Shown here: piece after piece, positions 28,004 to 35,507 of the stretch
How the letters are laid out: each line of letters opens with the position of its first letter
Position numbering within the stretch: position 1 is the first letter of the stretch
Assembly: GCF_900103875.1 (NCBI RefSeq)
Contig: NZ_LT629705.1
Coordinates: 2,613,001 to 2,677,000 of the forward strand
DNA: 64,000 nt
Direction: 5' to 3'
Source: Pseudomonas arsenicoxydans
GTDB lineage: Bacteria; Pseudomonadota; Gammaproteobacteria; Pseudomonadales; Pseudomonadaceae
Notes under the pieces: model-generated
What the model was told of the DNA's origin: nothing
Databases searched by the model: none
Seen by the model: the letters and a program-made list of their open reading frames with translations, nothing else
Translations under genes and position numbers: made by a program

Positions 28004-28026
28004 TAAAAACCCTCACTATTGTAGAC
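28004..28026 (+). promoter_or_regulatory. T7-like (gh-1 class) phage RNA polymerase promoter candidate 2
   Basis: TAAAAACCCTCACTATTG repeats the core found at 26905 and includes the CTCACTAT core shared with the phage T7 promoter family. It precedes a 262-base leader with a large hairpin and then the coiled-coil and coat-like genes, so it would drive the structural module. The two copies differ by only one base in the first 18. Confidence 0.68.
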
Positions 28027-28179
28027 AGACACTCAGCGATCAGAAAAAAGATTTCTGTGTCGTCGTTAGCTGCTCGCCAGTTGCTCCAACGACCGTCGCC
28101 ACGGTTGCCCTCAAAGATGCCCGCTCAGGTCCGCCATGTCCTGATCCAGCGTTAGCCACATAACCCAAACCAAGAACCT

Positions 28180-28261
28180 TTTGATCGACCTTGGAAGATG
28201 CCCATGCGGCTCCCTCCTTGCCGTCTTGTCGTGCGCGTCTATGGCGCCAAGGTCGATCAAA
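28180..28261. other. long inverted repeat in the leader of the coat-like module
   Basis: A perfect 15-base pair of arms, TTTGATCGACCTTGG and CCAAGGTCGATCAAA, encloses 52 bases. It lies between promoter candidate 2 and the ATG at 28289. The long loop is unlike a simple terminator. It might be a structured RNA leader, an antisense-controlled element, a protein-binding site or a packaging signal. I cannot choose among these. Confidence 0.75.
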
Positions 28262-28288
28262 GGGTCACCTCACAGGAGATCCACCACC

Positions 28289-28684
28289 ATGCTTATCAAC
28301 ATCACCAAAGTCCTGAAGAACGAAGTAACCGTGTACGGCCAAACCATGAACCGTGAGTACGTAGAGAACATCTTGCTTCCCATTCTGGTCGCCCAATGCG
28401 GCTCCGTCCGTGGTCGTCAATTCGAGGTCGTTAAGGCGTTCGATGAGGCCGGTCTGTCGCTCGATGCGATCCCCGATGTCGCCCGTGAGTACCGCCAAGA
28501 CCAGCACGCAAAGGCGACTGAGCGAGCCCGTCAACAAGCTGAGGCTAATGCTCATGCTGAGCGCTGTCGTGAAGCTACGCCCCGTGAGCTGGCTCAAGCG
28601 AAAGCCGACAGGGAAGCCCGTGCTGAAGCCATCCGTGAGCAAAGCGCTCGTGTCCGTGCTGCCTCCCGTAATTCTGGCTGGTAG
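28289..28684 (+). CDS. coiled-coil protein before the coat-like gene
   Basis: I start at the ATG at 28289 (MLINITKVLKNEV) because it follows CAGGAGA; the longer frame from 28181 runs through the inverted repeat. The 131-residue protein has a globular N-terminal half and an Ala-Glu-Arg-Gln-rich helix from about residue 70 to the end. Phage scaffold genes often precede the coat gene and encode such helices, so a scaffolding role is possible but unproven. Confidence 0.7.
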   Translation: MLINITKVLKNEVTVYGQTMNREYVENILLPILVAQCGSVRGRQFEVVKAFDEAGLSLDAIPDVAREYRQDQHAKATERARQQAEANAHAERCREATPRELAQAKADREARAEAIREQSARVRAASRNSGW

Positions 28685-28740
28685 TAGCCAGCACCTCGAC
28701 ACCCAACCACTTCATTCATTAACTCAGGAGCACCATTCCC

Positions 28741-29754
28741 ATGCGAGTACCTAACCAATACGTCAAACCTTCGACCTACACCACTGCCATTATCAACGAT
28801 GGCAATGAGCACTTGGCCGGGTCGATCCAATTCAACACCGCTGATGTCCGTAGCGATACCCTCGCGGCCACCGATGTGTCCGTCTATGTGCAAGCCCTCG
28901 TGGAAGCCGCTGAGGACCACTTGAACGGTGATGATTGGCGCGAAGCTGCCATGGAGGCGACCCCTTGCGAATTCCGTCCGGCTGGCTCTACTGCCACGGG
29001 TCAGCAAATCATTACGATGGCTGATCGTACCGTCACCTTCGACCCTCGTAAAAACTGGGATAACCAGACCATCAGCAAAGGTGCAGTCCTGGCCGGTTCT
29101 GTGATCTTTACGGAGCCAACCGATAAGGCATTGGCCATCAGTCACCGGGTCACCATCCTCGACCATAACCTGATGGCTGGCTTCACCGAGGGCTCCATGG
29201 CCCAGACCGCTGACAAGATCCTCCGTGATATTGAACTCAGTGCTGCTGGCAAGATCGCTGCAATCCTGTCGACTGCCCCAAGCACCGAGAGCTTCTCTGT
29301 GGCCAAGCCAACCGGCAAGCCTGTAGAGATCGCTGAGGACCTCATCGACACCTTGACCATGCACATCAACCAAACCGTGGGCACTGAGCTGAGCGACTTC
29401 GTGGTCCTGCTGCCTGTCTCTCTGGTAGCCGTTCTTAACCGTGCTGCTCAACGAGCTGGCGTAGGTGACCTTGAGGACCTCATTGGTGCCTCTGTGCAGC
29501 CTTACAGCGGTACTGACTATGGTCTGTTCCTGTTGCCCAAGCTGTTCACCTCGCTGAGCTACCGCGAAGGCCGTGACGGCAACGTTTGGAAGATCCAAGC
29601 GACCCGCAACGGTGCCCATCAATGCTGGGACCTTGAGATCATGGCTGTCGTGGACATCGTGGCTAACGGCAAGGTCAAGGTGAAGCTGACTGCTGATGGT
29701 CTTCAAACTGACACGGTAGCCTTTCCGATGATTACCAACGTCAAGCTGACCTGA
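28741..29754 (+). CDS. phage major capsid-like protein
   Basis: The 337-residue protein has the size and layout of HK97-fold coat proteins: an N-terminal region, a long helix-like stretch (TADKILRDIELSAAGKIAAI), a P-domain-like segment (FVVLLPVSLVAVLNRAAQR) and a C-terminal beta-rich part (WDLEIMAVVDIVANGKVKVK). The similarity to P22-like coat proteins is by eye only and is not close to T7 gp10. A coat gene of its own, downstream of a T7-class promoter candidate, would let a satellite build particles with helper-supplied parts. Other functions remain possible. Confidence 0.5.
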   Translation: MRVPNQYVKPSTYTTAIINDGNEHLAGSIQFNTADVRSDTLAATDVSVYVQALVEAAEDHLNGDDWREAAMEATPCEFRPAGSTATGQQIITMADRTVTFDPRKNWDNQTISKGAVLAGSVIFTEPTDKALAISHRVTILDHNLMAGFTEGSMAQTADKILRDIELSAAGKIAAILSTAPSTESFSVAKPTGKPVEIAEDLIDTLTMHINQTVGTELSDFVVLLPVSLVAVLNRAAQRAGVGDLEDLIGASVQPYSGTDYGLFLLPKLFTSLSYREGRDGNVWKIQATRNGAHQCWDLEIMAVVDIVANGKVKVKLTADGLQTDTVAFPMITNVKLT

Positions 29755-29771
29755 TCGCTTGATCTATGAGA

Positions 29772-29809
29772 GCCCCGTAAGACCGACCCAATGAGGGATC
29801 GGCTGGGGC
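29772..29809 (+). terminator. hairpin after the coat-like gene
   Basis: The outer stem GCCCC / GGGGC and the inner CCGACCC / GGGATCGG form a 38-base hairpin 17 bases after the coat-like stop. There is no clear T-run, so it is not a standard rho-independent terminator. In T7-like phages a terminator follows the coat gene, which makes the placement suggestive. Confidence 0.45.
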
Positions 29810-29834
29810 ACCATCCAAGGAGGAGACACCGTCC

Positions 29835-29984
29835 ATGAACCGCAACGCCAAGAATCACCTACAGCTCATCCTACGGTTCCTCCTCGAAGGGAAGACCCTC
29901 AAGGAATCGTCAAGGCTCTATTGGGCCTTCAAGTATGACAAGCGTAAGCGCTATCGAGAGAGAAGTAGGACGGCTCAAATCTGA
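29835..29984 (+). CDS. 49-residue basic protein of element 1
   Basis: After the strong site AAGGAGGAGA the ATG at 29835 opens a frame of 49 residues, very basic at the end (YDKRKRYRERSRTAQI). It is below the size at which genes are usually called. The ribosome site and downstream position to the coat-like gene support it as real. A nucleic-acid-binding or head-related role is a guess. Confidence 0.55.
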   Translation: MNRNAKNHLQLILRFLLEGKTLKESSRLYWAFKYDKRKRYRERSRTAQI

Positions 29985-30040
29985 GCTGACCGCTACACCA
30001 CCTATCGCCCGTCGCTGGGCATCACCTACGAAAGTCTTTC

Positions 30041-30119
30041 TGTTTGTTCTCTGAGCCACTGTCAGTACCCGTCATGGGGTCTTTCGGCTGCCCGTGGGAG
30101 CGAACTCAGAGAGCAAACA
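30041..30119. other. inverted repeat upstream of the KilA-N gene
   Basis: TGTTTGTTCTCTGAG and CTCAGAGAGCAAACA pair at 14 of 15 positions around a 49-base loop. The right arm ends 10 bases before the KilA-N ATG, so folding could cover the ribosome site. It may be a regulatory RNA hairpin or a KilA-N operator. Confidence 0.65.
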
Positions 30120-30129
30120 AAAGGAAACC

Positions 30130-30690
30130 ATGAACATGTTGATCACCAACCAAACCGAGATGCTGCCTATCGACATCAAACACAAGCACGCTGGTCATCT
30201 GATAGTCATCGAAGACAAGCCGTTCAAGGCCAACGATGCTGGCATGTGGGACCTGACTGAAATCTGGCAGGCCCTCAAGTTGCCCAAGACGAAACGACCA
30301 AGCCGGTGGCGCGACAAGGATGCCAAGGCAATGGAGCGTATCCATAATTTGGACACGGTAGGCGAGGGTGCCACTCCGACCACCAAGGCAACGAAAAGGG
30401 CCGCGTTGAAGTACGCCGCATGGGTCTCCCAAGAATTCGAGACGATGGTCTATGACGCCTTCGAGGCGATCCTTGAGATGCCCGAGGTCGCCTTACTGGT
30501 GGCCGACAAGATGCGCAGCATGGGCAACGTCCATAGCGCTGCCATCCTTGAGCGTAGTGTCTTCAATGACCGCTGTGACTGGAGCGTCAAGCCTCCACAC
30601 AAGAACACCCAGAAGGGCCTACGCGCTGCTGTAGCGAAAGGACACATTACCCCAGCATGTGCTATCAAGCTCGGCCTCAAGGCCATCTAA
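30130..30690 (+). CDS. KilA-N domain protein
   Basis: The 186-residue protein, started at the ATG at 30130 after AAAGGAAACC, has the KilA-N pattern (DLTEIWQALKLPKTKRPSRW, then TKATKRAALKYAAWVSQEFE). KilA-N is a DNA-binding domain found in phage regulators and antirepressors, related in use to Bro-N. Having both a Bro-N and a KilA-N protein suggests lysogeny control or response to a helper phage. Confidence 0.85.
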   Translation: MNMLITNQTEMLPIDIKHKHAGHLIVIEDKPFKANDAGMWDLTEIWQALKLPKTKRPSRWRDKDAKAMERIHNLDTVGEGATPTTKATKRAALKYAAWVSQEFETMVYDAFEAILEMPEVALLVADKMRSMGNVHSAAILERSVFNDRCDWSVKPPHKNTQKGLRAAVAKGHITPACAIKLGLKAI

Positions 30691-30712
30691 ACGAACCCTC
30701 AAGGAGAGCCCA

Positions 30713-30796
30713 ATGGACCACTTGCAGGCCCTCTACTGGGTCTGCGTGGCTGTCCAAGTGGTCTTCTGGCTTTACGGGCACCTCAAAGGACCCTGA
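30713..30796 (+). CDS. 27-residue membrane peptide
   Basis: The ATG at 30713 follows AAGGAGAG and opens a frame for 27 residues, of which about 18 form one hydrophobic helix (LYWVCVAVQVVFWLYGHL). Such tiny membrane peptides are found as small toxins or holin-like proteins in phages and satellites. The strong ribosome site supports translation. Function is unknown. Confidence 0.5.
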   Translation: MDHLQALYWVCVAVQVVFWLYGHLKGP

Positions 30797-30926
30797 CGGA
30801 AAAATACAGAAAATTTGGGAATGACCACCTCATTGCATCTACAGGCTCAGGTTCCCCCGTGTGGCCTCGCGTAGGCGCTCAGGCGCGATAGGGACCCTCG
30901 CAGGCGCACCATAAGGACCCCAGAGG

Positions 30927-30958
30927 CTGGGACAAATGTGCGCCAAACCTGTTACAAA
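30927..30958. repeat. end-proximal repeat, possible integrase arm site (right)
   Basis: CTGGGACAAA and AAACCTGTTACAAA occur here separated by eight bases; the same two motifs overlap at 24726-24746 near the left end. The stretch between the 27-residue peptide gene and nadB contains nothing else recognisable. Confidence 0.5.
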
Positions 30959-30998
30959 ACCCAGTCAAACGATGTACGCTGAGGGCTCCTAACGTGCC

Positions 30999-32606
30999 TC
31001 ATTTGTCGGGTGTAAGGATCGTATCCTTCGCCTCTGGCAGCATCTCTGGATAGTCCAGCGTGTAGTGCAGACCCCGAGATTCCTTGCGTTCCATGGCAGA
31101 TCTGATCATCAGTTCCGCTACCTGAGCAAGGTTCCTCAGTTCAATCAGGTCTCTGCTTACGCGGTAGTTGCTGTAGAACTCGTCAATCTCGTCCAGCAAC
31201 AATCGCACCCGATGCTGCGCGCGTTGCAAGCGCTTATTGGTGCGCACGATACCGACGTAGTCCCACATGAACCGCCGCAATTCGTCCCAGTTGTGCGCAA
31301 TGATCACGTCTTCGTCGGAGTCGGTCACCTGGCTCGCATCCCAGACGGGGAGGGCGACAGGGGCCGAAACCTGCGGCAGTTGTTCAAGAATGTCGGTCGC
31401 CGCCGAGCGGGCGTAAACGAAGCACTCCAGCAGCGAGTTGCTGGCCATGCGGTTGGCGCCGTGCAAGCCGGTGAAACTGGTTTCGCCAATGGCATACAGT
31501 CCGGGCACGTCGGTGCGACCGTTCTGGTCGACCATCACACCGCCGCAGGTATAGTGCGCCGCCGGAACCACCGGGATCGGTTGCTTGGTGATGTCGATGG
31601 AAAACTCGAGGCAGCGTTCATACACCGTCGGGAAGTGCGACTTGATGAATGCTTCGGGCTTGTGGCTGATGTCCAGGTAGACGCAGTCGACCCCCAGGCG
31701 CTTCATTTCATGGTCGATGGCGCGGGCGACGATGTCCCGTGGAGCCAGTTCGGCGCGCGGGTCGAAGCGCTGCATGAACCGTTCGCCATTAGGCAGCTTC
31801 AGGTGAGCACCTTCGCCGCGCAGGGCTTCGGTGATCAGGAAACTCTTGGCTTGCGGGTGATAGAGGCAGGTCGGGTGGAACTGGTTGAACTCCAGGTTCG
31901 CCACCCTACAGCCCGAACGCCAGGCCATGGCGATGCCATCACCGCAGGCACCGTCAGGGTTGCTGGTATAAAGGTAGACCTTGGCCGCGCCACCCGATGC
32001 GAGGATCACGAACCGTGCGCCGTAAGTGTCGACTTCGCCGGTGCCGCGATTCAACACATAAGCGCCCAGGCAACGATCGCCTTCAAGGCCCAGGCGTTTT
32101 TCGGTGATCAGGTCAATGGCAACCCGCTGTTCCAGCAGTTCGATATTCGGCCTCAGTCTGGCCTGGGCGAGCAAGGTTCTGAATATCGCCGCGCCTGTGG
32201 CATCGGCAGCATGAATGATCCGCCGATGACTGTGACCGCCCTCGCGAGTCAGGTGAAATTCGAATCCACCGTCCTCTGTGCCGGATTGTTCATCACGGGT
32301 AAACGGTACGCCTTGGTCGATCAACCATTGAATCGCCTCTTTACTGTGCTCGACGGTAAAGCGCACGGCGTCTTCGTGGCACAGGCCACCGCCGGCATTG
32401 AGGGTGTCGTCGACGTGGGATTCGACAGTGTCGGTGTCATCCAGAACGGCGGCGACACCGCCCTGGGCCCAGAACGTCGAGCCGTTGGCGAGGTCGCCTT
32501 TGCTCAGTACGGCGATACGCAAATGACCGGGTAAGGTCAGCGCAAGGCTCAAACCGGCAGCGCCGCTGCCAATGACCAGAACATCATGTTGAAACTGTTG
32601 GCTCAT
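30999..32606 (-). CDS. nadB: L-aspartate oxidase with element-supplied C-terminus
   Basis: The 535-residue flavoprotein oxidises L-aspartate to iminoaspartate, the first step of NAD synthesis. The N-terminus has the FAD motif [13 protein letters not shown], and the active-site elements ([18 protein letters not shown] and [12 protein letters not shown]) are present. I start at the ATG at 32606 (MSQQFQHDV). The last 55 residues come from the element and keep the helical end of the protein but finish differently (ILTPDK). The gene should be functional. It is divergent from algU, as in other pseudomonads. Confidence 0.95.
   Translation of the reverse strand: MSQQFQHDVLVIGSGAAGLSLALTLPGHLRIAVLSKGDLANGSTFWAQGGVAAVLDDTDTVESHVDDTLNAGGGLCHEDAVRFTVEHSKEAIQWLIDQGVPFTRDEQSGTEDGGFEFHLTREGGHSHRRIIHAADATGAAIFRTLLAQARLRPNIELLEQRVAIDLITEKRLGLEGDRCLGAYVLNRGTGEVDTYGARFVILASGGAAKVYLYTSNPDGACGDGIAMAWRSGCRVANLEFNQFHPTCLYHPQAKSFLITEALRGEGAHLKLPNGERFMQRFDPRAELAPRDIVARAIDHEMKRLGVDCVYLDISHKPEAFIKSHFPTVYERCLEFSIDITKQPIPVVPAAHYTCGGVMVDQNGRTDVPGLYAIGETSFTGLHGANRMASNSLLECFVYARSAATDILEQLPQVSAPVALPVWDASQVTDSDEDVIIAHNWDELRRFMWDYVGIVRTNKRLQRAQHRVRLLLDEIDEFYSNYRVSRDLIELRNLAQVAELMIRSAMERKESRGLHYTLDYPEMLPEAKDTILTPDK
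31165..31182. repeat. attachment site, right copy
   Basis: This copy of TAGTTGCTGTAGAACTCG is inside the intact nadB reading frame. Everything to its left down to 30999, encoding the last 55 or so residues of NadB, is supplied by the element. Confidence 0.9.
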
Positions 32607-32884
32607 TTCAGGATTCCGCTCAAAGCGACCCGGGTCGGGGTTGGCGCAAGACTCCTGGAACGGAGAGTCGAGGCAGCCACACAGCCCACTAGTATATAGA
32701 GGGGGGGAGCGGCACAATACCCGAGCGCATATGGCATTGTGAAACTACTGTGACGGAAAATATCTGACGCTTCGTCGGATGGTTTTTCCACCGGTTTGGC
32801 GACAAGGGGACTGTATCAACGATTTAACAGTCTTTTTCTATTCACGGTTGCACAATGTCGCTTTCGCCCGGCTATAAATATTTG

Positions 32885-32911
32885 GAACTTTTGCGGAAGG
32901 CTCAAGATCAA
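32885..32911 (+). promoter_or_regulatory. AlgU-type promoter, distal
   Basis: GAACTT at 32885-32890 is followed after 17 bases by TCAA, fitting the extracytoplasmic sigma AlgU consensus GAACTT-N16/17-TCnnA. It lies about 250 bases before the algU ATG in the long nadB-algU gap, which holds no gene. Confidence 0.7.
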
Positions 32912-33077
32912 TAGACGGTGCCTGAAAAGAAGGACAGTGTCGGCTTCAGGATGGGACGTGCGGTTGGTCCTTCCTGGCGGATCCGATGACAAGATTATTC
33001 GCGCAGCCGGGTCATGCCGAGCTGCGCTTTTCGTGCGTGCCAAATCAGAGCCCGCAGGAAACTTGCTTGGAGGGGGA

Positions 33078-33103
33078 GAACTTTTGCGAAAAGCCCGAGT
33101 CTA
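33078..33103 (+). promoter_or_regulatory. AlgU-type promoter, proximal
   Basis: GAACTT at 33078-33083 is followed after exactly 16 bases by TCTA. This is an excellent match to the AlgU consensus and shows that algU is probably autoregulated, as known from P. aeruginosa. Confidence 0.85.
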
Positions 33104-33163
33104 TGTTTGCAAGTCTGGTCGTTTAGTTATGCAAGCCTCTTCCGAGCTTATCGAGGAGTGTTC

Positions 33164-33745
33164 ATGCTAACCCAGGAAGAGGATCAGCAGCTCGTCGAGC
33201 GCGTTCAACGCGGCGACAAGCGAGCTTTCGATCTGCTAGTGCTGAAATATCAGCACAAAATTCTCGGGTTGATCGTGCGTTTCGTGCACGACACCCATGA
33301 AGCCCAAGATGTGGCACAGGAAGCCTTTATCAAGGCCTACCGCGCACTTGGAAACTTTCGCGGAGACAGCGCGTTTTATACGTGGCTTTACCGCATCGCC
33401 ATCAACACGGCGAAGAACTATCTGGTTTCACGCGGCCGTCGGCCGCCGGATAGCGATGTCAGTTCCGAAGATGCAGAGTTCTACGATGGCGATCATGGCC
33501 TCAAGGATCTCGAGTCGCCAGAGCGTGCATTGCTGCGGGATGAGATCGAAGGCACCGTCCATCGAACCATCCAGCAACTGCCAGAAGATTTACGTACGGC
33601 TTTAACTTTACGTGAATTCGATGGTCTGAGTTACGAGGACATTGCAGCCGTCATGCAGTGTCCGGTGGGTACCGTGCGCTCCCGGATTTTCCGCGCTCGG
33701 GAGGCCATCGATAAAGCCCTGCAGCCGTTGTTGCAGGAAAACTGA
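33164..33745 (+). CDS. algU: extracytoplasmic function sigma factor AlgU
   Basis: The 193-residue protein has sigma region 2 (residues about 25-90, with QDVAQEAFIKAYRALGNFRG) and region 4 (about 130-185, SYEDIAAVMQCPVGTVRSRI). The ATG at 33164 gives the standard MLTQEEDQQLVERVQ start. It directs envelope stress and exopolysaccharide genes and is held by MucA. Two AlgU-type promoters precede it. Confidence 0.97.
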   Translation: MLTQEEDQQLVERVQRGDKRAFDLLVLKYQHKILGLIVRFVHDTHEAQDVAQEAFIKAYRALGNFRGDSAFYTWLYRIAINTAKNYLVSRGRRPPDSDVSSEDAEFYDGDHGLKDLESPERALLRDEIEGTVHRTIQQLPEDLRTALTLREFDGLSYEDIAAVMQCPVGTVRSRIFRAREAIDKALQPLLQEN

Positions 33746-33775
33746 GACAGCGGCGATAGCCAAGAGAGGAACGCC

Positions 33776-34363
33776 ATGAGTCGTGAAGCCCTGCAGGAAT
33801 CGCTGTCCGCAGTGATGGATAACGAAGCGGACGAACTGGAATTGCGTCGGGTATTGAATGCCTTTGACGATGTCGAAACCCGTGAAACCTGGGCTCGTTA
33901 TCAAATCGCTCGGGCAGTGATGCACAAGGATTTGCTGCTTCCACGCCTGGACATCGCCGCGGCAGTCTCTGCTGCGTTGGCTGACGAAGCCGTGCCGGCA
34001 AAAGCCTCTCGCGGTCCATGGCGTAGCCTGGGTCGACTGGCCGTCGCTGCTTCGGTGACCGTTGCCGTGCTGGCAGGTGTTCGTCTTTATAACCAGGACG
34101 AGATCGCTGGTGTTGAGCTGGCACAGCGTTCCAGTCAACAAAGCCTGGTCGCTCCTCAAGTTAAAGGCCCAGCCGTATTAGCAGGCTACAATGAGAGTTC
34201 GGATGCCACTGGCCCTATGGCCAACGGCGTATTGCAAGGTCAGCCAGGTTGGCACGATCAGCGTCTGCCAGGTTACTTGCGCCAACATGCTCAACAGGCT
34301 GCACTGAAAGGTACTGAAAGCGCTCTGCCTTACGCTCGTGCAGCGAGCCTGGAAAACCGTTAA
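33776..34363 (+). CDS. mucA: anti-sigma factor MucA
   Basis: The 195-residue protein has an N-terminal AlgU-binding RseA-like domain (EALQESLSAVMDNEADELEL), one membrane helix near 85-103 and a periplasmic tail. It sequesters AlgU at the membrane until AlgW-type proteolysis releases it. No truncation of the kind seen in mucoid strains is visible. Confidence 0.95.
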   Translation: MSREALQESLSAVMDNEADELELRRVLNAFDDVETRETWARYQIARAVMHKDLLLPRLDIAAAVSAALADEAVPAKASRGPWRSLGRLAVAASVTVAVLAGVRLYNQDEIAGVELAQRSSQQSLVAPQVKGPAVLAGYNESSDATGPMANGVLQGQPGWHDQRLPGYLRQHAQQAALKGTESALPYARAASLENR

Positions 34364-34371
34364 GGAGGATC

Positions 34372-35325
34372 ATGCGCGCCATACCTCTACTTTCGCTTCT
34401 GCTCGGTGGCTGGTTTGTTGTTCCAGCCCATGCTGATGAAGCCCAGGACTGGTTGACACGCCTGGGCCAAGCCGAGCAACAGCAAAGCTTTCACGGCACT
34501 TTTGTTTACGAGCGTAACGGTAGTTTTTCTACCCATAACATCTGGCACCGCGTCCAGGATGGCAAGGTCCGAGAGCGTTTACTCCAGCTCGACGGCTCAG
34601 CGCAGGAAGTCGTGCGCATTGATGGGCATACTCAATGCGTCAGCGGCACCCTGATCGCAGGGCTTGGGGATTCCCCCAGCTCCGCTGCTCGTTCACTCGA
34701 TCCACAAAAGCTAAAGAATTGGTACGACCTTGCCGTGATCGGCAAGTCGCGTGTGGCTGGACGGGCGGCAGTGATCGTTTCACTGGTACCCCGTGATCAG
34801 CACCGATACGGCTTTGAACTGCATTTGGATAAAGAAACCGGCTTGCCCCTCAAATCATTGCTGCTGAATGAGAAAGGGCAATTGCTGGAGCGATTCCAGT
34901 TCACGCAACTGGACACCGATGTACCGCCAGAAAGTGAATTGCAGCCGGGCCCCGACTGTAAGGCTATTGCCCTCGATACCGACAAGGCTTCTGCCGCCAA
35001 GGTTGCGCAAGTCTGGCATTCGGACTGGCTACCGCCAGGTTTCGAGTTGACCAGCAGCAATGCCCGCAAGGATCCTGAGACCAAAACCCAGGTCAACAGT
35101 CTGATGTATGACGATGGTCTGGCGCGCTTCTCGGTATTTCTTGAGCCGTTGAACGGTGCGACTGTCACCGACACCCGGACACAGCTAGGACCAACCGTCG
35201 CTGTGTCCCGGCGCTTGACGACTCCTCAAGGCGAGATAATGGTGACTGTGGTCGGCGAGATTCCGATAGGTACTGCCGAACGGATTGCGCTGTCCATGCG
35301 CACCGATGCCACTGCAACCAAGTAG
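34372..35325 (+). CDS. mucB: periplasmic regulator MucB
   Basis: The 317-residue RseB-family protein has a signal peptide ending near VPAHA and the two-domain fold (WLTRLGQAEQQQSFHGTFVYE and DWLPPGFELTSSN). It binds the MucA periplasmic tail and protects it from cleavage, releasing it on lipid signals. The gene starts eight bases after mucA. Confidence 0.95.
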   Translation: MRAIPLLSLLLGGWFVVPAHADEAQDWLTRLGQAEQQQSFHGTFVYERNGSFSTHNIWHRVQDGKVRERLLQLDGSAQEVVRIDGHTQCVSGTLIAGLGDSPSSAARSLDPQKLKNWYDLAVIGKSRVAGRAAVIVSLVPRDQHRYGFELHLDKETGLPLKSLLLNEKGQLLERFQFTQLDTDVPPESELQPGPDCKAIALDTDKASAAKVAQVWHSDWLPPGFELTSSNARKDPETKTQVNSLMYDDGLARFSVFLEPLNGATVTDTRTQLGPTVAVSRRLTTPQGEIMVTVVGEIPIGTAERIALSMRTDATATK

Positions 35326-35507
35326 TGAGCTGATACCGAAATGTTTGGTGAGCATTTCAATTTGCAAAAAAACCTGAATTTTTCTATAGGTCAGAGCCTC
35401 ACGGCTCTGGCCTTGTTTTGTTGTTCCCGGAACAAAAATACCGGCGTATCTTTCCCGGTGTTCCTTGCTCCATATCGCTTAACCATGCTCGTCGTAACGG
35501 GAGCCGT

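Larger units (their letters stand above)
24641..31182. mobile_element. 6.5 kb integrative element in nadB, candidate phage satellite
   Basis: The element lies between two copies of TAGTTGCTGTAGAACTCG. It carries a tyrosine integrase at one end, Bro-N and KilA-N regulatory proteins, a coat-like protein with a preceding coiled-coil protein, tiny ORFs, and promoter-like sites that match the T7-like phage gh-1 class. It has no terminase, portal, tail, lysis or RNA polymerase genes, so it is not a complete prophage. It restores the nadB reading frame with its own version of the C-terminus. I read it as a phage satellite; conjugative genes are absent. The family is not one I know. Confidence 0.85.

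Noticed and set aside
28181..28288. Longer start for the coiled-coil protein at 28181
   Set aside because: It begins with TTG inside a perfect inverted repeat without a ribosome site, whereas the ATG at 28289 follows CAGGAGA.
24641..31182. Complete T7-like prophage
   Set aside because: RNA polymerase, DNA polymerase, terminase, portal, tail and lysis genes are all missing, and the coat-like protein does not resemble T7 gp10.
31065..32534. 489-residue plus-strand frame opposite nadB
   Set aside because: The nadB frame carries all family motifs; the other strand has none.
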